From contig CM034546.1 of the NCBI GenBank assembly GCA_020055645.1, positions 112,932,875 to 112,996,874 of the forward strand: a stretch of 64,000 nt of DNA, given 5' to 3'. A program made the translations under genes and the position numbers. Below the pieces are notes generated by a model, which was given only the letters and a program-made list of their open reading frames with translations, ran no database searches and was not told the origin of the DNA. This document shows, one piece after another, positions 30,201-41,992 of the stretch; position 1 is the stretch's first letter, and each line of letters opens with the position of its first letter. The stretch is from Tomocerus qinae. Its lineage: Eukaryota; Arthropoda; Collembola; Entomobryomorpha; Tomoceridae.

Positions 30201-33200
30201 TAATACGTCCTCGTCAATACCAAGCAATATTCACAAGAAGATAAATTATTTAGTTCAGTAACACAAACAGACACAGACCTGTATCCCTTTTAGCAGGCTA
30301 TCCATATGCCAGTCAAATGTTCCTATAGATAGAGACGTACACGCAAACTTTTTCTTAACAACGATAAGTAAGACTTCATTACACGCTCTTTTCCACCAAA
30401 ACCCTTGCTTCTTTGGCAGCTACAGCCAGCTACCCAGTTTTGCAAATAATATCATAATTATCCTTTCTTTTACACATGCCGGTTCTTGGCTCAGTCTACG
30501 ATCTACTACAATGCAGTCTACAGAATTGTAATTATTACATGGGCACATGCTATACCTCAATGCGCCGCTCTCGGTCGCTTCCTAGCACGAATATCATGTT
30601 GTCAAAAGAAAAGGCACCTTGCTATGCACATTGCACACATTACTATTTACAATCAACTTCCACAAACCCAAAAGACATTTACTTACATTCAACTCTCCTC
30701 ATATAGAAAGCCAATTCTTCATTACCTATACTATTTCACTATATTCGATTACCGTATATACTGAGTTAATTCCCCTACCCCTGGAGAATTCTTCCTTCAT
30801 CAAATATATATCGCTACAGTCTTGATGTAAATTGAATATTGTGCATTTTTAGTGAGACAGTGAAAATCGAAAAGGGGAGGCTACGGTCTGACAGTAAGCT
30901 TGTGTCAAGTTTTCGATGTAAGCAACAAAGTAGTATTATGTGACTAAAATGTTAAACTTATGCAACCGAAGTGTAGAGATGATCCTATGTTATATTCTCT
31001 TTGGCTATAAATAAATTTGAGAAATACGGTAGGTGTGCAACTTTTCATTGCAGTTGGCCAAGTTGTCGAGATATGTGCTAGGCATGCAACCAATGTTTCT
31101 GTATAATATATTGTGTTAGCCGAATGACATTGCAATCAAAATGATTAGTACACTATTCCAATTATCAGCAATATTATAAGTCATGTGCATTGTACAATAA
31201 AACATTTTTTATGTCCTGCCAATTCTTTGTCCATAATTTTGTACAGGTAAAAATAGGAGAAACAAGTAATTATTTCTATGGTCGATTTGACAGTAAAGTA
31301 AATTGGTTCAGAAAACTGCTCCTCACGTACGTAGGTGATCGGGGATTCAACAATGGAGTTAGCTGACGATTGCATTTGTTTTTTTGGTTCTAGATTACAG
31401 GTATATTACATGTTAGATTGCATTGTCTATTGTGTGCGAGCAACACTTGAAATAACACATGCCATGCTAAATACTAGGTAGGTGTGCTAGGAATGAACGG
31501 TGTGGGTTATTGTCGGAAATTGTATTATTGGCCAACGAAACCACCAATTCACACACAAAACAGCCACAATTCATTCTCCTCTGTTTCAAATGGCTCTTCG
31601 ACACATTGGACCCCTTCCTAATGTAACGCAATGCCAGCCACGCATCTGTTTTCTCTATCCTCTTCCAATTGAGACTTAACTCTAGACAAACATACTGCTT
31701 TTTATATGTCACTACTACTCATATACAAATATTTGTAATAACAACAATATGCAAAGCAATGCCCTTTTTCTATACCCTTGTCAACTACTGAGGTCCAAGT
31801 ACGCCTATGTTTGCTGTTGCAATCCAATAGCATCCTGTTTACAGCTTTGCCAGAATTAAACTAGTGGACTGTAAGGAAAACTCTAAATAATAATTTATCT
31901 CCACCAAATATTACCATATTTCTACACTATCAAACACTACATCAATTGCCCAACTCAAGAATTACTATTCCCATCCGTTCAAGAAATACTTTTCACCCTT
32001 TAATTACAGAAGGAAACCCAAAAGACGTTATTTACTGCACTTGCAGTTTGTAACTATTTACCTCATTTGTATCTTTCGAAGCATTTGCAGAGAAATGAGA
32101 AGAATGAACTTTTCAGCGGTTTATAATACTAAATTACATATTGCTTACTTATTATTAACTATGCACGCACAAGACTCGGTAATAGTATCGATTCGTTAAG
32201 TTTCCAATTGGAGAACTACATCGTTTAACGATAAAAAATATGCTAATTTGCGTTACGGCAGGTCAGGTAGAAGTAGTATAGCTATGTAATAAAGTATCAC
32301 GAGTAGCCATTCTAAAAATGTCGTTACTGTCAGTTTTTTCCCCTTTTTTACTGTTTTTTTAGTCACAACGTGTAAATTCTTGTTGAATAACCACGACGTA
32401 ATAGGTGGCTGTAAGAATTATTTATATCCATGACTAACAATACAGATTATTGTTTCAATTGCCTACTTAGGATTCAAAACAGACCATCGAAAGTTCCTAT
32501 CAAGTCACTATCCCTGTTAAGATATATAAACGAGTGCATTGATATTTCGGCATGCTTTGTTAGTAGCGTTTCTAGTTTTATACACAGACTGGATAGGCTT
32601 ATAGCATTTGCTGATGTATCATGTAGACTAGACGACTAGACTCCACAATAGTTTGCAGCTGTACAGATTCCAGTCGCTGACATCACTATTATAAAATTAG
32701 AATTGTTGCGTGACAAATAGTGACCATTGGAAAACTGCACAAATGAATGCATGTGTCATAATAATATAATAACAGCCTATATAGCAAAATAATGAACTAT
32801 AAAAATTCTAATCCAGTACAGATAAAAGGTGCTAGCTACTATGTACTACTGCGTCAAAATGCATAATAATGAATACGACACCTGAAAGTTACGAGACTAT
32901 TTGGCAGAAACTATATAACATTGCGAGTTATCAATAATCTATATAATGCAATGCACATTTTATGAATATTCATTAAACATTATTACCAAGCAGAGAAGGC
33001 TCATCTGCTAACCCGCAAATATAGTGTTAAAATTCTAGTACATTGCCGCCGACTTCTAAAAGAAAATTGGCAATCCAGTCGCAGTCTTTGTACTTACACT
33101 CAGTGAAGATATCATTATTTGTATTGTGTATACATATGTGTCCAAGTCTATAATTATTACAAGCTGCTAACACAGCTTGTGTTAATTAAGCATTGTGTGA

Positions 33201-36119
33201 GCTAACATCTACGCAAGAGATGAGAAGGGAAGCAATTACACAACAACAATGGTGTGTTTTTAAAAAGAAAGCGTCAAGCCAAGACGTTGCGCTGACACGA
33301 AATGAACACTTAATGCTGTAAATACATTAAAATTACTTGGTTTGCGTTACACACGTCTGACTATCGCTTACTATAGCAAACAAAATAGCCATAACCAACA
33401 ATTTAGAGATATTAAATTAGGTATGCCTCATTTATAAGTACACACTCTCTGAATATTCACACAAAAGTCATACGCCAAGCAAAATTAAATATTTGACATG
33501 GAGGGTAGTATGCATCACTTATTGTCCAAGATAATATTCTGCACTCAACAGTAGTACTGAAATATCAACAAATGTTGTAATTTTATATCATTAAATAAAG
33601 AATAACTGCCAAGCTGAGACTTTGTTAACAGTTTAAGTACGTGACTACTAAAAAAACAAATGCGTCAATGCTTTGATCAGTAAGATTTTCTTGCAGCACT
33701 GGCACTGTCCTTTTTGTCTATGTAGTTGCTTTATCTGCACTTATGTATGACAACATTTCATTGCATATCTGCTTAATATCTACTGGTTGGTTTAATTTAC
33801 AAATTACCTTATAGGCATATTTAGTGGTGATTACACTTACTGCTTGACAATTCTATTTACTCATCGTGGAGTCACAATTTGGTGATTAATTACACGACAT
33901 GCCTTTGTATCCACTATTTAAAAATGACTAATGACCTTTTGTACCCTACTTTTAATTGATAGTGTAGACGTAGTAGTTTGTACAGACACATAATATTACT
34001 GTGCAATATAGTTTTGGTAACTAAAACTGCAGGACAAGTGTCTCAGAATGTAGCTGTAAACATTCTGATGTCATTAAAAAGTGAATCTGTTGACTGAAAC
34101 GTGCATTTTCTGCTTATCTTATTTCTAGTGTTGCTCTCAGAAATATAAAGTGCTGACTGGAATGCACTTCATGATAGGCACGGGGCAGCACAGTTGCAGT
34201 AATTTAGTTGTTGTTCTTTCTTATCATAAAACGAGACAATTTTACTGTTATGTCATTACATGATATTTATTGGTTGATGATAAATATTAAAACTTGATAA
34301 CAAGGCAAACAAAAACTTAGCTAGGAACTATTTAAGTACATTACTACGTACATCTTGTGTCGCCATAAACTTCACACTCTTGAATATCATGTAAATTATG
34401 TTCGCAAATACAAATGATAAAGTGTATAAGTGTATAACCTCCATAGTGTCGCTCAAGAAAGTGATGATTAGTTACAAAATAAGATTTATTGTTAACACTT
34501 AACAAGGTTAAAAGGTTGAAAAGCTTTCAAAAGCCATGAACTTTACATTTTACTTCCAATTCCTTCCTATTTTAATTATTTGCTTCTGTTTTATTCCTCT
34601 ATTCCTTGAAGAGTGTTGGTCGAACTGGTATTCACGTCCCAGGAAAACGAACTAACGAAGAGCAATGGACAACATATTCAAAATTGTGTTATATTTATTG
34701 AATTTATTTGAAAAATGAAATTAGGATTCTTTGGGGGGGGGCATTGAAAAAAAAATTTTATGTTTAGAATCAACTTCGAAAGACAATAAAGCAGCTCGCT
34801 CTCAACCAAATTTTCGAAGTATAAACTTTCTCCTATGTGTTTTCATATACCAAGCTGCCATTCTAATTTAATCTTTATAGAAATTTAAAATTAACACCAT
34901 ATAATAATGTAGATGAAGTTGAAGCCATACGCATATTACGATATGCATGTTAATTATCATCCAAATCCAATGATCTAATTTTTAAAATCTATACAGAAAT
35001 AATCGTATTTCGTAAATCAGTGTTGCTACATTATAGTTTGATTGAAATTAAAAAATAAGCTTATAGATTGATACTTTGGCACACACATGGCTACCCTAAA
35101 TCGAAATCCCATCCTGTATTAAGGTACATTTTACCATAAGGAAGATATTTTAAGTATAGGGGTGTAGCATAGTAGTAATCTGGTATATCAGTGGTAATAA
35201 TAAAAGAATGTTAGTCTATCTGGTTACATATTAGCATCGGATGACTGAAATTGCAACTGAAAACATGACAGAGCGCAGCGAAACGGGTTAGCAAGCATAA
35301 TAATATTTTCATTACCTCCTCGCTTAGTTAATTTGACTATAAATTACTTTTGAATAAAACAGATGATAGAATAGTTTTTCTGTTAGTTTAATACTTCATA
35401 GCACGCTATATTACATAGGCAAATATAATATAACAGGTAGTACTTGTACAGATGAAGTGGGTGAAGTTTACTAGTGAGTTTAGCATTTGCAATGTTTAGC
35501 AATGATATATAAATGAATGGTCTAACTCGGCTCTCTCAGTTGTACCGCCAGAAGCCAAGTAGGCAAGCTTTAAGATCGACTTTGGATTTGCGAATAAGAA
35601 AATCTACATAAAAATATATCATAAAAATTATGGCCAGCTATCATTCAACATCCATTCAATAACAATAACATCTAATCTATAGCAGGTACAAAAGTGCGGC
35701 ATAGCTTTTTAGGTAGCCGGGTATACATACGAGTAGTCAACTGGGAAAAGATGAAAGAAGAAATATCATATTAAATATGTAGATTACCTACATAGATAAT
35801 ATTATCCTTCTTTGTTGTCCACACATAGAATCTTCAAGTAAACACAACGTTTTGATACCTTTCTTTGCAATTTGACATATCAATTTCCAAAGACTACAAT
35901 TATTCATTACCATTATTACATACACATTAAAATGCAAATAGTTAATCATGGATAATTTTAGGGGCACTCTTCGTTTTAGCTGTTTGAACATTTGATGTGC
36001 AACAACCATTTACGATTAGCAAAAAATGAATAAGAAATAAATAGAAATGACTCTTACCAATCCATCTATAATATTCTTCCCGCATATCTTTCGAAGGATC
36101 CATGCTGCCCATACATGTA
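3134..36119 (-). CDS. Large-intron gene, Pro/His/Ala-rich regulator-like protein (3' part)
   Basis: Three minus-strand exons join in frame: 36119-36058, 11361-11205 and 3224-3134. The junctions are TGGATTG|gtaagag, ctacag|GTAGCGG, CATCACGG|gtaagt and ccttag|TTTGTCTGG. Exon phases (1, then 2) fit without adjustment, and the last exon ends in TAA. From the first ATG (36112-36110) the frame gives 100 residues, starting MGSMDPSKDMREEYYRWI, then a Pro/Gly/Phe-rich stretch (LPPGLNFPHFPPFGG), a run of eight Ala, RFHALHH, and a tail with DDFLRRRNTSGSYPASPG. A fair acceptor before the first exon suggests that upstream exons exist, so this is probably a C-terminal part. Introns are about 24.7 kb and 8.0 kb, and unseen exons may lie in them. 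The composition resembles disordered parts of animal transcription regulators, but I do not recognise the family and no DNA-binding domain is visible. Confidence 0.5.
3225..11204. other. Putative 8-kb intron, no exon recognised
   Basis: AT-rich sequence between two minus-strand exons. A GC-richer patch at 9655-9745 could be exonic on either strand, and a GTGAGTAAG donor-like site sits near 5828 on the plus strand, but neither is supported by a full exon. (CTAA)n occurs at 10115-10132. Confidence 0.4.
10115..10132. repeat. (CTAA)n microsatellite
   Basis: Four to five uninterrupted CTAA units. CTAA and ACTA words are common across the whole left part of the window. Confidence 0.7.
11205..11361 (-). 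CDS. Internal exon with poly-Ala and Pro/Phe-rich segment
   Basis: This is the most GC-rich exon-like block of the left half. On the minus strand it lies between tttcctacag| and |GTAAGTTC, is 157 nt long and encodes 51 complete residues plus split Gly codons on both sides. Features in order: SGGAVLPPGLNFPHFPPFGG, QRSPHNVWEPH, eight Ala in mixed GCN codons (GCG, GCC, GCA, GCT), and RFHALHH. Mixed codons in the Ala run argue for selection on protein rather than a DNA triplet repeat. The plus-strand frame over the same bases is its antisense shadow. Confidence 0.65.
23500..23560. repeat. 10-bp tandem repeat (GGACTGAATT family), orientation switch
   Basis: Four 10-bp units starting with GGAC (GGACAGAATT, GGACTGAACT, GGACCGATAT, GGACTGAATT) are followed by a CCGAATTCG centre and then by similar units in reverse orientation (the opposite strand reads TCGGACGAATTCGG). 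The same motif family recurs at 41893-41992. Confidence 0.7.
24043..24299. mobile_element. hAT-type MITE, 257 bp, with 8-bp target duplication
   Basis: GTCCACAC at 24035-24042 is repeated exactly at 24300-24307, flanking the element. The left end reads TAGGGGTGGGCCGAA. The right end, read inverted, starts TAAGGGT and contains GGGTGGGCCGAA, giving a perfect 12-bp inverted match (24047-24058 with 24271-24282). An 8-bp duplication and TAGGGGTGGG-type ends are typical of hAT elements. The inside consists of two diverged tandem modules 120 bp apart (24086 aligns with 24206), full of ACCGAA and ATTCGG words. It is too short to code for a transposase and is therefore non-autonomous. Open frames across it, including a 123-codon minus-strand frame, are incidental. 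Confidence 0.88.
36058..36119 (-). CDS. Exon encoding MGSMDPSKDMREEYYRWI
   Basis: On the minus strand the acceptor cacttttccag| precedes 62 nt ending ATTG|GTAAGAG. The frame reads ACA TGT, then ATG at 36112, then GSMDPSKDMREEYYRWI, and leaves one base (phase 1) that fits the exon at 11361. The ATG could be the true start, but the acceptor just before it favours an internal exon. GC content and CpG (TTCGAAAG, ATGCGGG) stand out from the AT-rich surroundings. Confidence 0.5.
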
Positions 36120-38289
36120 CTGGAAAAGTGACCCTAGTTCGCCAAGGATCACAATTGCTGGATTCTGAAGACGTATATCATTTGCACGTCACGTCACTCA
36201 CAATACTCCAAGGATAGAAAAAATAGGAACTAATTTTCAACTGTCATAAATCATGACAACACTTTCTGTAACAAAGTCGCTGATAGCACTTCCTGTTTTC
36301 AAGATACACATGTGATATAATTTCTCTGCTTGCTTGAGGAGCTTGACATTAATCAGTGCTAGATTAATTAAACCGTTGGTATTTTATTAACATTATTGAT
36401 CTTTGAACTCATTCTCTTGAAACAAGTAATGGGACGTTTAAGTAAACCAATCCTAGAAGATCTAAAGAAGTTGAGGGCATAGTCATCAAGAGTCATCGCC
36501 CTTAATACATACACATCATTTTCCAGATTACAGAAGTCCAGAATCCTTAAGTCTTCATAGGTAATTGTAGAAAACTACAAGTGTAAAGCTCGATGGACAC
36601 TAGAGTAACAGATGGAGAAAGAAAAAATCTTGAAAATGGGACAAAAACTCATCGAAGAAAACGATCCCCAGAGCGTGAGACGAGGTTGTAAAATGTTCCA
36701 ATTTTCAATGTTGCGTTGTACATTGTACAGGACAATTTTACACAGTTTTATCAGATGGTAGAACCAATATGCATACAATGATACAATTCATACGCGTAAG
36801 ATAGGATGTACTAATGCTAATGCAAGTATTTGGAACTGGAACTGGAGCTAGTTGGCTCAATCGTTTTAGTCACACGCAGAGTAGACAAGGTAAAAAAGAT
36901 GAACAGAGCGAGAGGAGCCGGATTCACACCTGAGTGGAGAGAATGGATCTATCTCATTGGATTTAGATGACACATTTGCAATAAAAGAGGAACAAATGAC
37001 AACCAGGCCAAACAAGGGGCTTAATGTCTATATCTTTACTATTCTCTACTCACAATTACTACAAACACAATTCACTAACCACTTGCATCCAAACCCAAAC
37101 TATCTTCTTCTACTCTATCACTACATTATACTGTCTTCGACCTTCTGAATCTATAACTGCTCTTTGTCAGACAGTCAGATGAACTCGCACTTACATGATG
37201 AGTTAGAATAATGAAAACATGAATCGTCTTCCTGTATTAGATTTATTCTCTAGTAGTATTTGCTTTTATACACACTAGACACACAATGAATAGTACTTAC
37301 ATTTCATACTGATCGACTGAATGAGTAGATTTGCTAAAAAAATAGATTACCTTATAGTAAGTTAGAGATTTACACGTTATAAACCTAGTAACTATCTATA
37401 AAGGTATAAATTACATTTAGCCATAGATCCCAGATGTATTTTTAAGGTTGCTTACAATTTCACTTCACAACAAGAGAGAAAATAGAGTTTTAGCGTAGAT
37501 AATTCATGTTTGTTTACATCATCATCATTAAGATAATGCTATCTTTTAATTAGTTGTGGATCTTATTCGATGTGTTCCACTTCCTAGGGACGCATGTCTT
37601 ATATCAGTATCCACTTGTTTGTATCAATGTATCATACTTAGTAACATACAAAGATATGTCTTATGCACCTCAGAATCATCATGTGTACTTGTAATTGAAA
37701 AGTTTTAGGTACGCCAATGTAATTTGACACGTGAAGGTAGTAATTAAGATACAGTCTGTAGAAAATCAAAGTTTTCTTCTCATCTTATTCGGTCAAGTAG
37801 GAGATAAAAATTGTGCTGTAGTCTTCCTGTTTTGATTTAGGGATGGAATTGCACTAAAAGTTGGTTCCATGAACGAAGGTTTTAGAATAGTAGATGAAGA
37901 CTACTAAACCGGCACTATATTGCTCTACACTGGCACTTGTGCTGAATAGGTATAATAAAACTGTTGCACTAACATTTAGTAATTTCCAGTTCCGTCTTAA
38001 TTTGTTCCCTTGTGGTTTTCCAATTTGCGGTTTAGGAACGACATGCACTAAAAGTGAATATTAGGTAAGTAGGTGGTTTGTCGTTGTAGGCACTTTCTAT
38101 TTGTATCTTACCGATAGGTTATAAAGGTATCACAATGATGTATTATATTCAACAGTTACTTATGTTGATGAAAGATAAAAATATACCTTTTGGAACATGT
38201 TGGTGAAAGAAAGTTTCATTGAGCCCCAGTGAAGCGTCAAGATGAGCAGTGGTATTGGGCGAAAAGTAGTGCAGGAAGGATCTGTGTGT

Positions 38290-38302
38290 AGAGAGAGAGA
38301 GA
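38290..38302. repeat. (GA)n microsatellite
   Basis: A short uninterrupted GAGAGAGAGAGA run just left of the CpG-rich block. Confidence 0.6.
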
Positions 38303-38429
38303 AACAGAAGTTATCTGATCTTGTTTGAGTTGGGTGTAAGTATATTATAAGGATTTGTGAATCAATCTAGAGAGGACGGAACAATAGAACCGCAGAGGAA
38401 CAGTGTGATTTGTGAGAGGTTACATTATT

Positions 38430-38660
38430 AGGTCTCGATGGTGTCGAGTCGTCGTTTGGATGGCACATTTAATATTGAGCCTGCCGTCTGTCCGAGTGTA
38501 GCAAGCAAGCCCCTCACTCTCCTTCCTACTCCTGTGCATAGAGCATTATGCGATTAGAGTTTTGAGGATTCGCTCATGCGGAATCCGATTCGGGCGTTCC
38601 TGCCCAGCCAGACAAAAGCCGACAACAAATCAGCATCGGGACGGAAGCAAATGGTTTGGC
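38430..38660. promoter_or_regulatory. CpG-rich block, candidate promoter or 5' exon
   Basis: About 230 bases contain roughly fifteen CpGs (for example GTGTCGAGTCGTCG, TCATGCGGAATCCGATTCGG and CATCGGGACGG) inside AT-rich sequence where CpG is sparse. Both strands are open for about 25-30 codons across 38577-38650, but I see no clean exon borders. It could be the promoter or first exon of the minus-strand gene at 3-36 kb. Confidence 0.3.
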
Positions 38661-41600
38661 TTTTACTAGTTTTACTATCACTCTCCACAATCCACAACTC
38701 TCTCTCCCCAATCCCCATAACCGCTAATACTAAATCGTATTTAACTAATCGCTTCCATTTCTATATATTACGTGAGATTCAACCACCACTACCCCAATAA
38801 AGACTCCCTGTCACTAGATTCTCTTAATATCCTCCCCACACAATCACACTACTACTCTTTTCTAATTCTGTCTACAGATTTATTTTTGTCTATGTATAGT
38901 AGAGGGACTACCATTTACCATTCATGTTCATGGTGGAATGATCTACAAAAGACCCGCGAATCTATTAGGATACATCAGTTACACTTAACGGTTGACAGAA
39001 AGTGCCTCCTTCATGAACACATGAAAACCCTTAACAATGAAACCAACGTGTCCTTTTATCCCTGTTTAAAGGACTTCTCTCAATGAACAAGACTTTTGTC
39101 AGAACTTCGGGTTAACGGGTTGGGATTACCTACAGTACATGTGTAATCATACAATCACATTGTAAATCTACTTATACTCTTATACTATTTCCTTCTTATG
39201 GCATTACTACTAGTCCCTACACTTTCGCCTAAAAAATTTCATGTCCAATTCATAAGGTTAAAATAGACTCTTAAAAGGTTATTATCAATAGAGCATATCT
39301 TCGTTACTATTAAGCTTGTCAACACATCATTCGATGTTATTGTGATCACTCTCATGTCTACTGACACAATGTTTCCTAAATATCATATCACTGCCTAATT
39401 ATAAGAAAAGTATACTTAAATTGCTCGTTAGCATGCAAATAATCGAATGTGTCTAATCAATTTGATTTAGTGTTGATAATGACCAAATGCATTAATTGTT
39501 CTGATGATGCTGACAACATAATTCATGCATATCATTATTTGTCAGTTTTCACAACTTGTGATAATTGGAGGAAATTATATTGTAGGTACCTTTTTTGTGA
39601 ATCAACAAATACATTTCATACATCGTTGTACATTGTACACTGTACATCGTGGTAAGAAAAATATATAATGAAAGTGTACTTATTGACATATTCGACAGGG
39701 AACATTATAACATGGAAGTATCAACATTCACCCCTCCCTAATGAAAACAAATAGACACCTAGTCTAAAAAATATTGAATTGATATAATTATCTGCAAACC
39801 ATTTGCATAATATTCTAAAAATTAAAGAAACGCATGAAATGTATCGAGTTCCTATCACGTAGATTGTGTTTACACAAATAGCTACAAAGTGCCATGCCTC
39901 CATTTGTGAAATTTTTTGTGTTAATGCATCTGGCTTTTGATAAGCCTCTCCCAATGAATTGCATGCAACACGCTTTGGAGAAATTTAAGGGGGTTGGCTT
40001 TGAATTTTTCTAGAGAAATTCTTGGCATTAATTGGTTTATTTCACCTCAGCCATTTTCTGAAATACTTGTTGGAAGAAAGTCGTTGACACACAAGGGATT
40101 TTTCAGAACTAGTTTGTCCGAGATAATTTCCAGTATTCGTTTTAACTAATTTCATTAGGATGGGTTAACGTAGTTGCCTAACTCTCTGATTGCTATTGTG
40201 TTGAATTGATTACAAATATTAGGCAATTCAAGTCTTAAGGTGTAAATAATTGATAAAGTATCTTTGTGCATTTTTATTTGTGTCTGAACAGCTACGTTAA
40301 TTTTTCGCAATCTAATCTCAAGTTACATAAAAGGGATTATTTTGTATTGCAATGTAAATGAGTGTGGGGATAATACAAGTTTAGACGTTATCTACATAAT
40401 GTGCACCTTTAGCTATTGGTATATTAATTACAGTTCTCTGCTATTGTAAAGGTAAGTATGTGTAACAAGAGTATAGAATTGGATTTCCACCGTTTGTCTG
40501 GCTTCTTTGTTTTGTAAGTGGTGGAGCACACCTGGAAATCGTAACATGTATCTGTTATTGTGCAATAGATACGGAAAAATTAGTGAAGGAAATCTTGATT
40601 TTCAACTACAAAACATCATATGTTAGATCAGAAGAGAGCGGAGAGCAAAGGTGTTGCTTTCCTCACCTGTCTAATGGTTAATTATTTCATTTAAGCATGT
40701 ATTATTACTTGTAAGTTATTGTGGCGTAATTAAAACCGGTAATAATGGTAGCCTAAATAATAAAAATAGGATTGATAACGTTAGATATATTTATATGGGT
40801 AATAAACATAATTTTTTTTACCTTAGAGATTCTCCCACTTTAACTTTGCACTGCACTGAAAACCACTTTAGTAGGGACTGGGCTGATTGAGTCAACTATT
40901 CAACCTTTAAAACTAATTAAGCTAGCTCTGACTGAAAGTTGGAAGTGCATTAGGATCCAGCCTTGCACTCACGGTGTTAGCTTAATAAGCTAACTAGACA
41001 GTAGTAGTGAGGAATCGGAGGAGCAAGCATCGTAATTGCACACAGCACACCTGTACGTATGCATAAGGATAGCGAGGGGTGCATTGTACAACTATTAACA
41101 CAATCCACTACTCTCACTCACTCTACTACACTACAAGTACTAACACTACATGTAAAAATATCGTATAGACGCAAGATGTGATACAATACAAGTAAATGAC
41201 GTGTGTGTACGTGTAGGAAGGAAGGGTTGCTTTGCGAGTTGCGGTTCGGGTTCCTTTTCAATTCACCAACATAAGTTCACCAACTTTACCTTTAGTCTAA
41301 CTTGAGACATCATTTCACTCCGCTCTTCAATTCACAATTTATATAACCCTATTACTTCATTATCTCATCCTATACATCCATATGCTATATACTCCTTTAC
41401 ATTACCGAACTTGTTATACAGTCAACCCATACAATACCAGTCTTTGTAGCTACTACCTAACACCGTATATATCCAATCCCCATTCGGTTTTTATAATATT
41501 ACCATTACTGACAGATAGATAGATGTTATTGAGTTTCTCGAACTATACCATTCATTGCACATACATTACAGAATAGTTATTAATGTCATTTCGGCATCTT

Positions 41601-41892
41601 ATTTTAAATTAGCAACAAAAAATAACTTAATTAATAGTGATTGTATACCGAATTAATTTCTAAGTTTAGGTTTCTGTTATACTGGTACTGTATTCGATTC
41701 TACAGCTACAAAACAAAAAGAAACGGCATAAATTGGAGCTACTATGATGTAGAAGGATATAATCGATGAAAATTATTGTACCTGTGTTATTAATTTGTGG
41801 ATAACAAGGAAAATAGAGTACATAGTAAGATGTTGAAAGAATCTCTCACTATGGATTCTACTTTCATATGAAATCATCTCCTGTTTGGACCC

Positions 41893-41992
41893 ATTCGGAT
41901 TGAATTGGGCTTAGTTAGCTAAGCTGGACTAAATTGGATTAAGTTGGACTGAATTAGTCTAAATTGAACTGAATTGGACCGATAGGATTTTA
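41893..41992. repeat. Array of about ten 10-bp units (ATTGGACTGA family)
   Basis: Consecutive 10-bp units can be read without shift: ATTCGGATTG, AATTGGGCTT, AGTTAGCTAA, GCTGGACTAA, ATTGGATTAA, GTTGGACTGA, ATTAGTCTAA, ATTGAACTGA, ATTGGACCGA, TAGGATTTTA. The consensus is close to ATTGGACTGA. The same family is at 23500-23560. Confidence 0.75.

Larger units (their letters stand above)
11362..36057. other. Putative 25-kb intron with repeats, no exon recognised
   Basis: AT-rich and without a supported gene. It holds the hAT-type MITE at 24043-24299, the 10-bp repeat at 23500-23560 and GC-richer islets near 16310-16430, 19620-20000 and 28560-28740 that I could not resolve into exons. Other open frames here (up to 123 codons) look like chance or lie inside the MITE. 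Confidence 0.4.

Noticed and set aside
40941..41070. Minus-strand Cys-containing frame (CAVCNYDACSSDSS) after a cgtacag acceptor
   Set aside because: No donor or continuing frame; the stretch ends in TAG after 19 codons.
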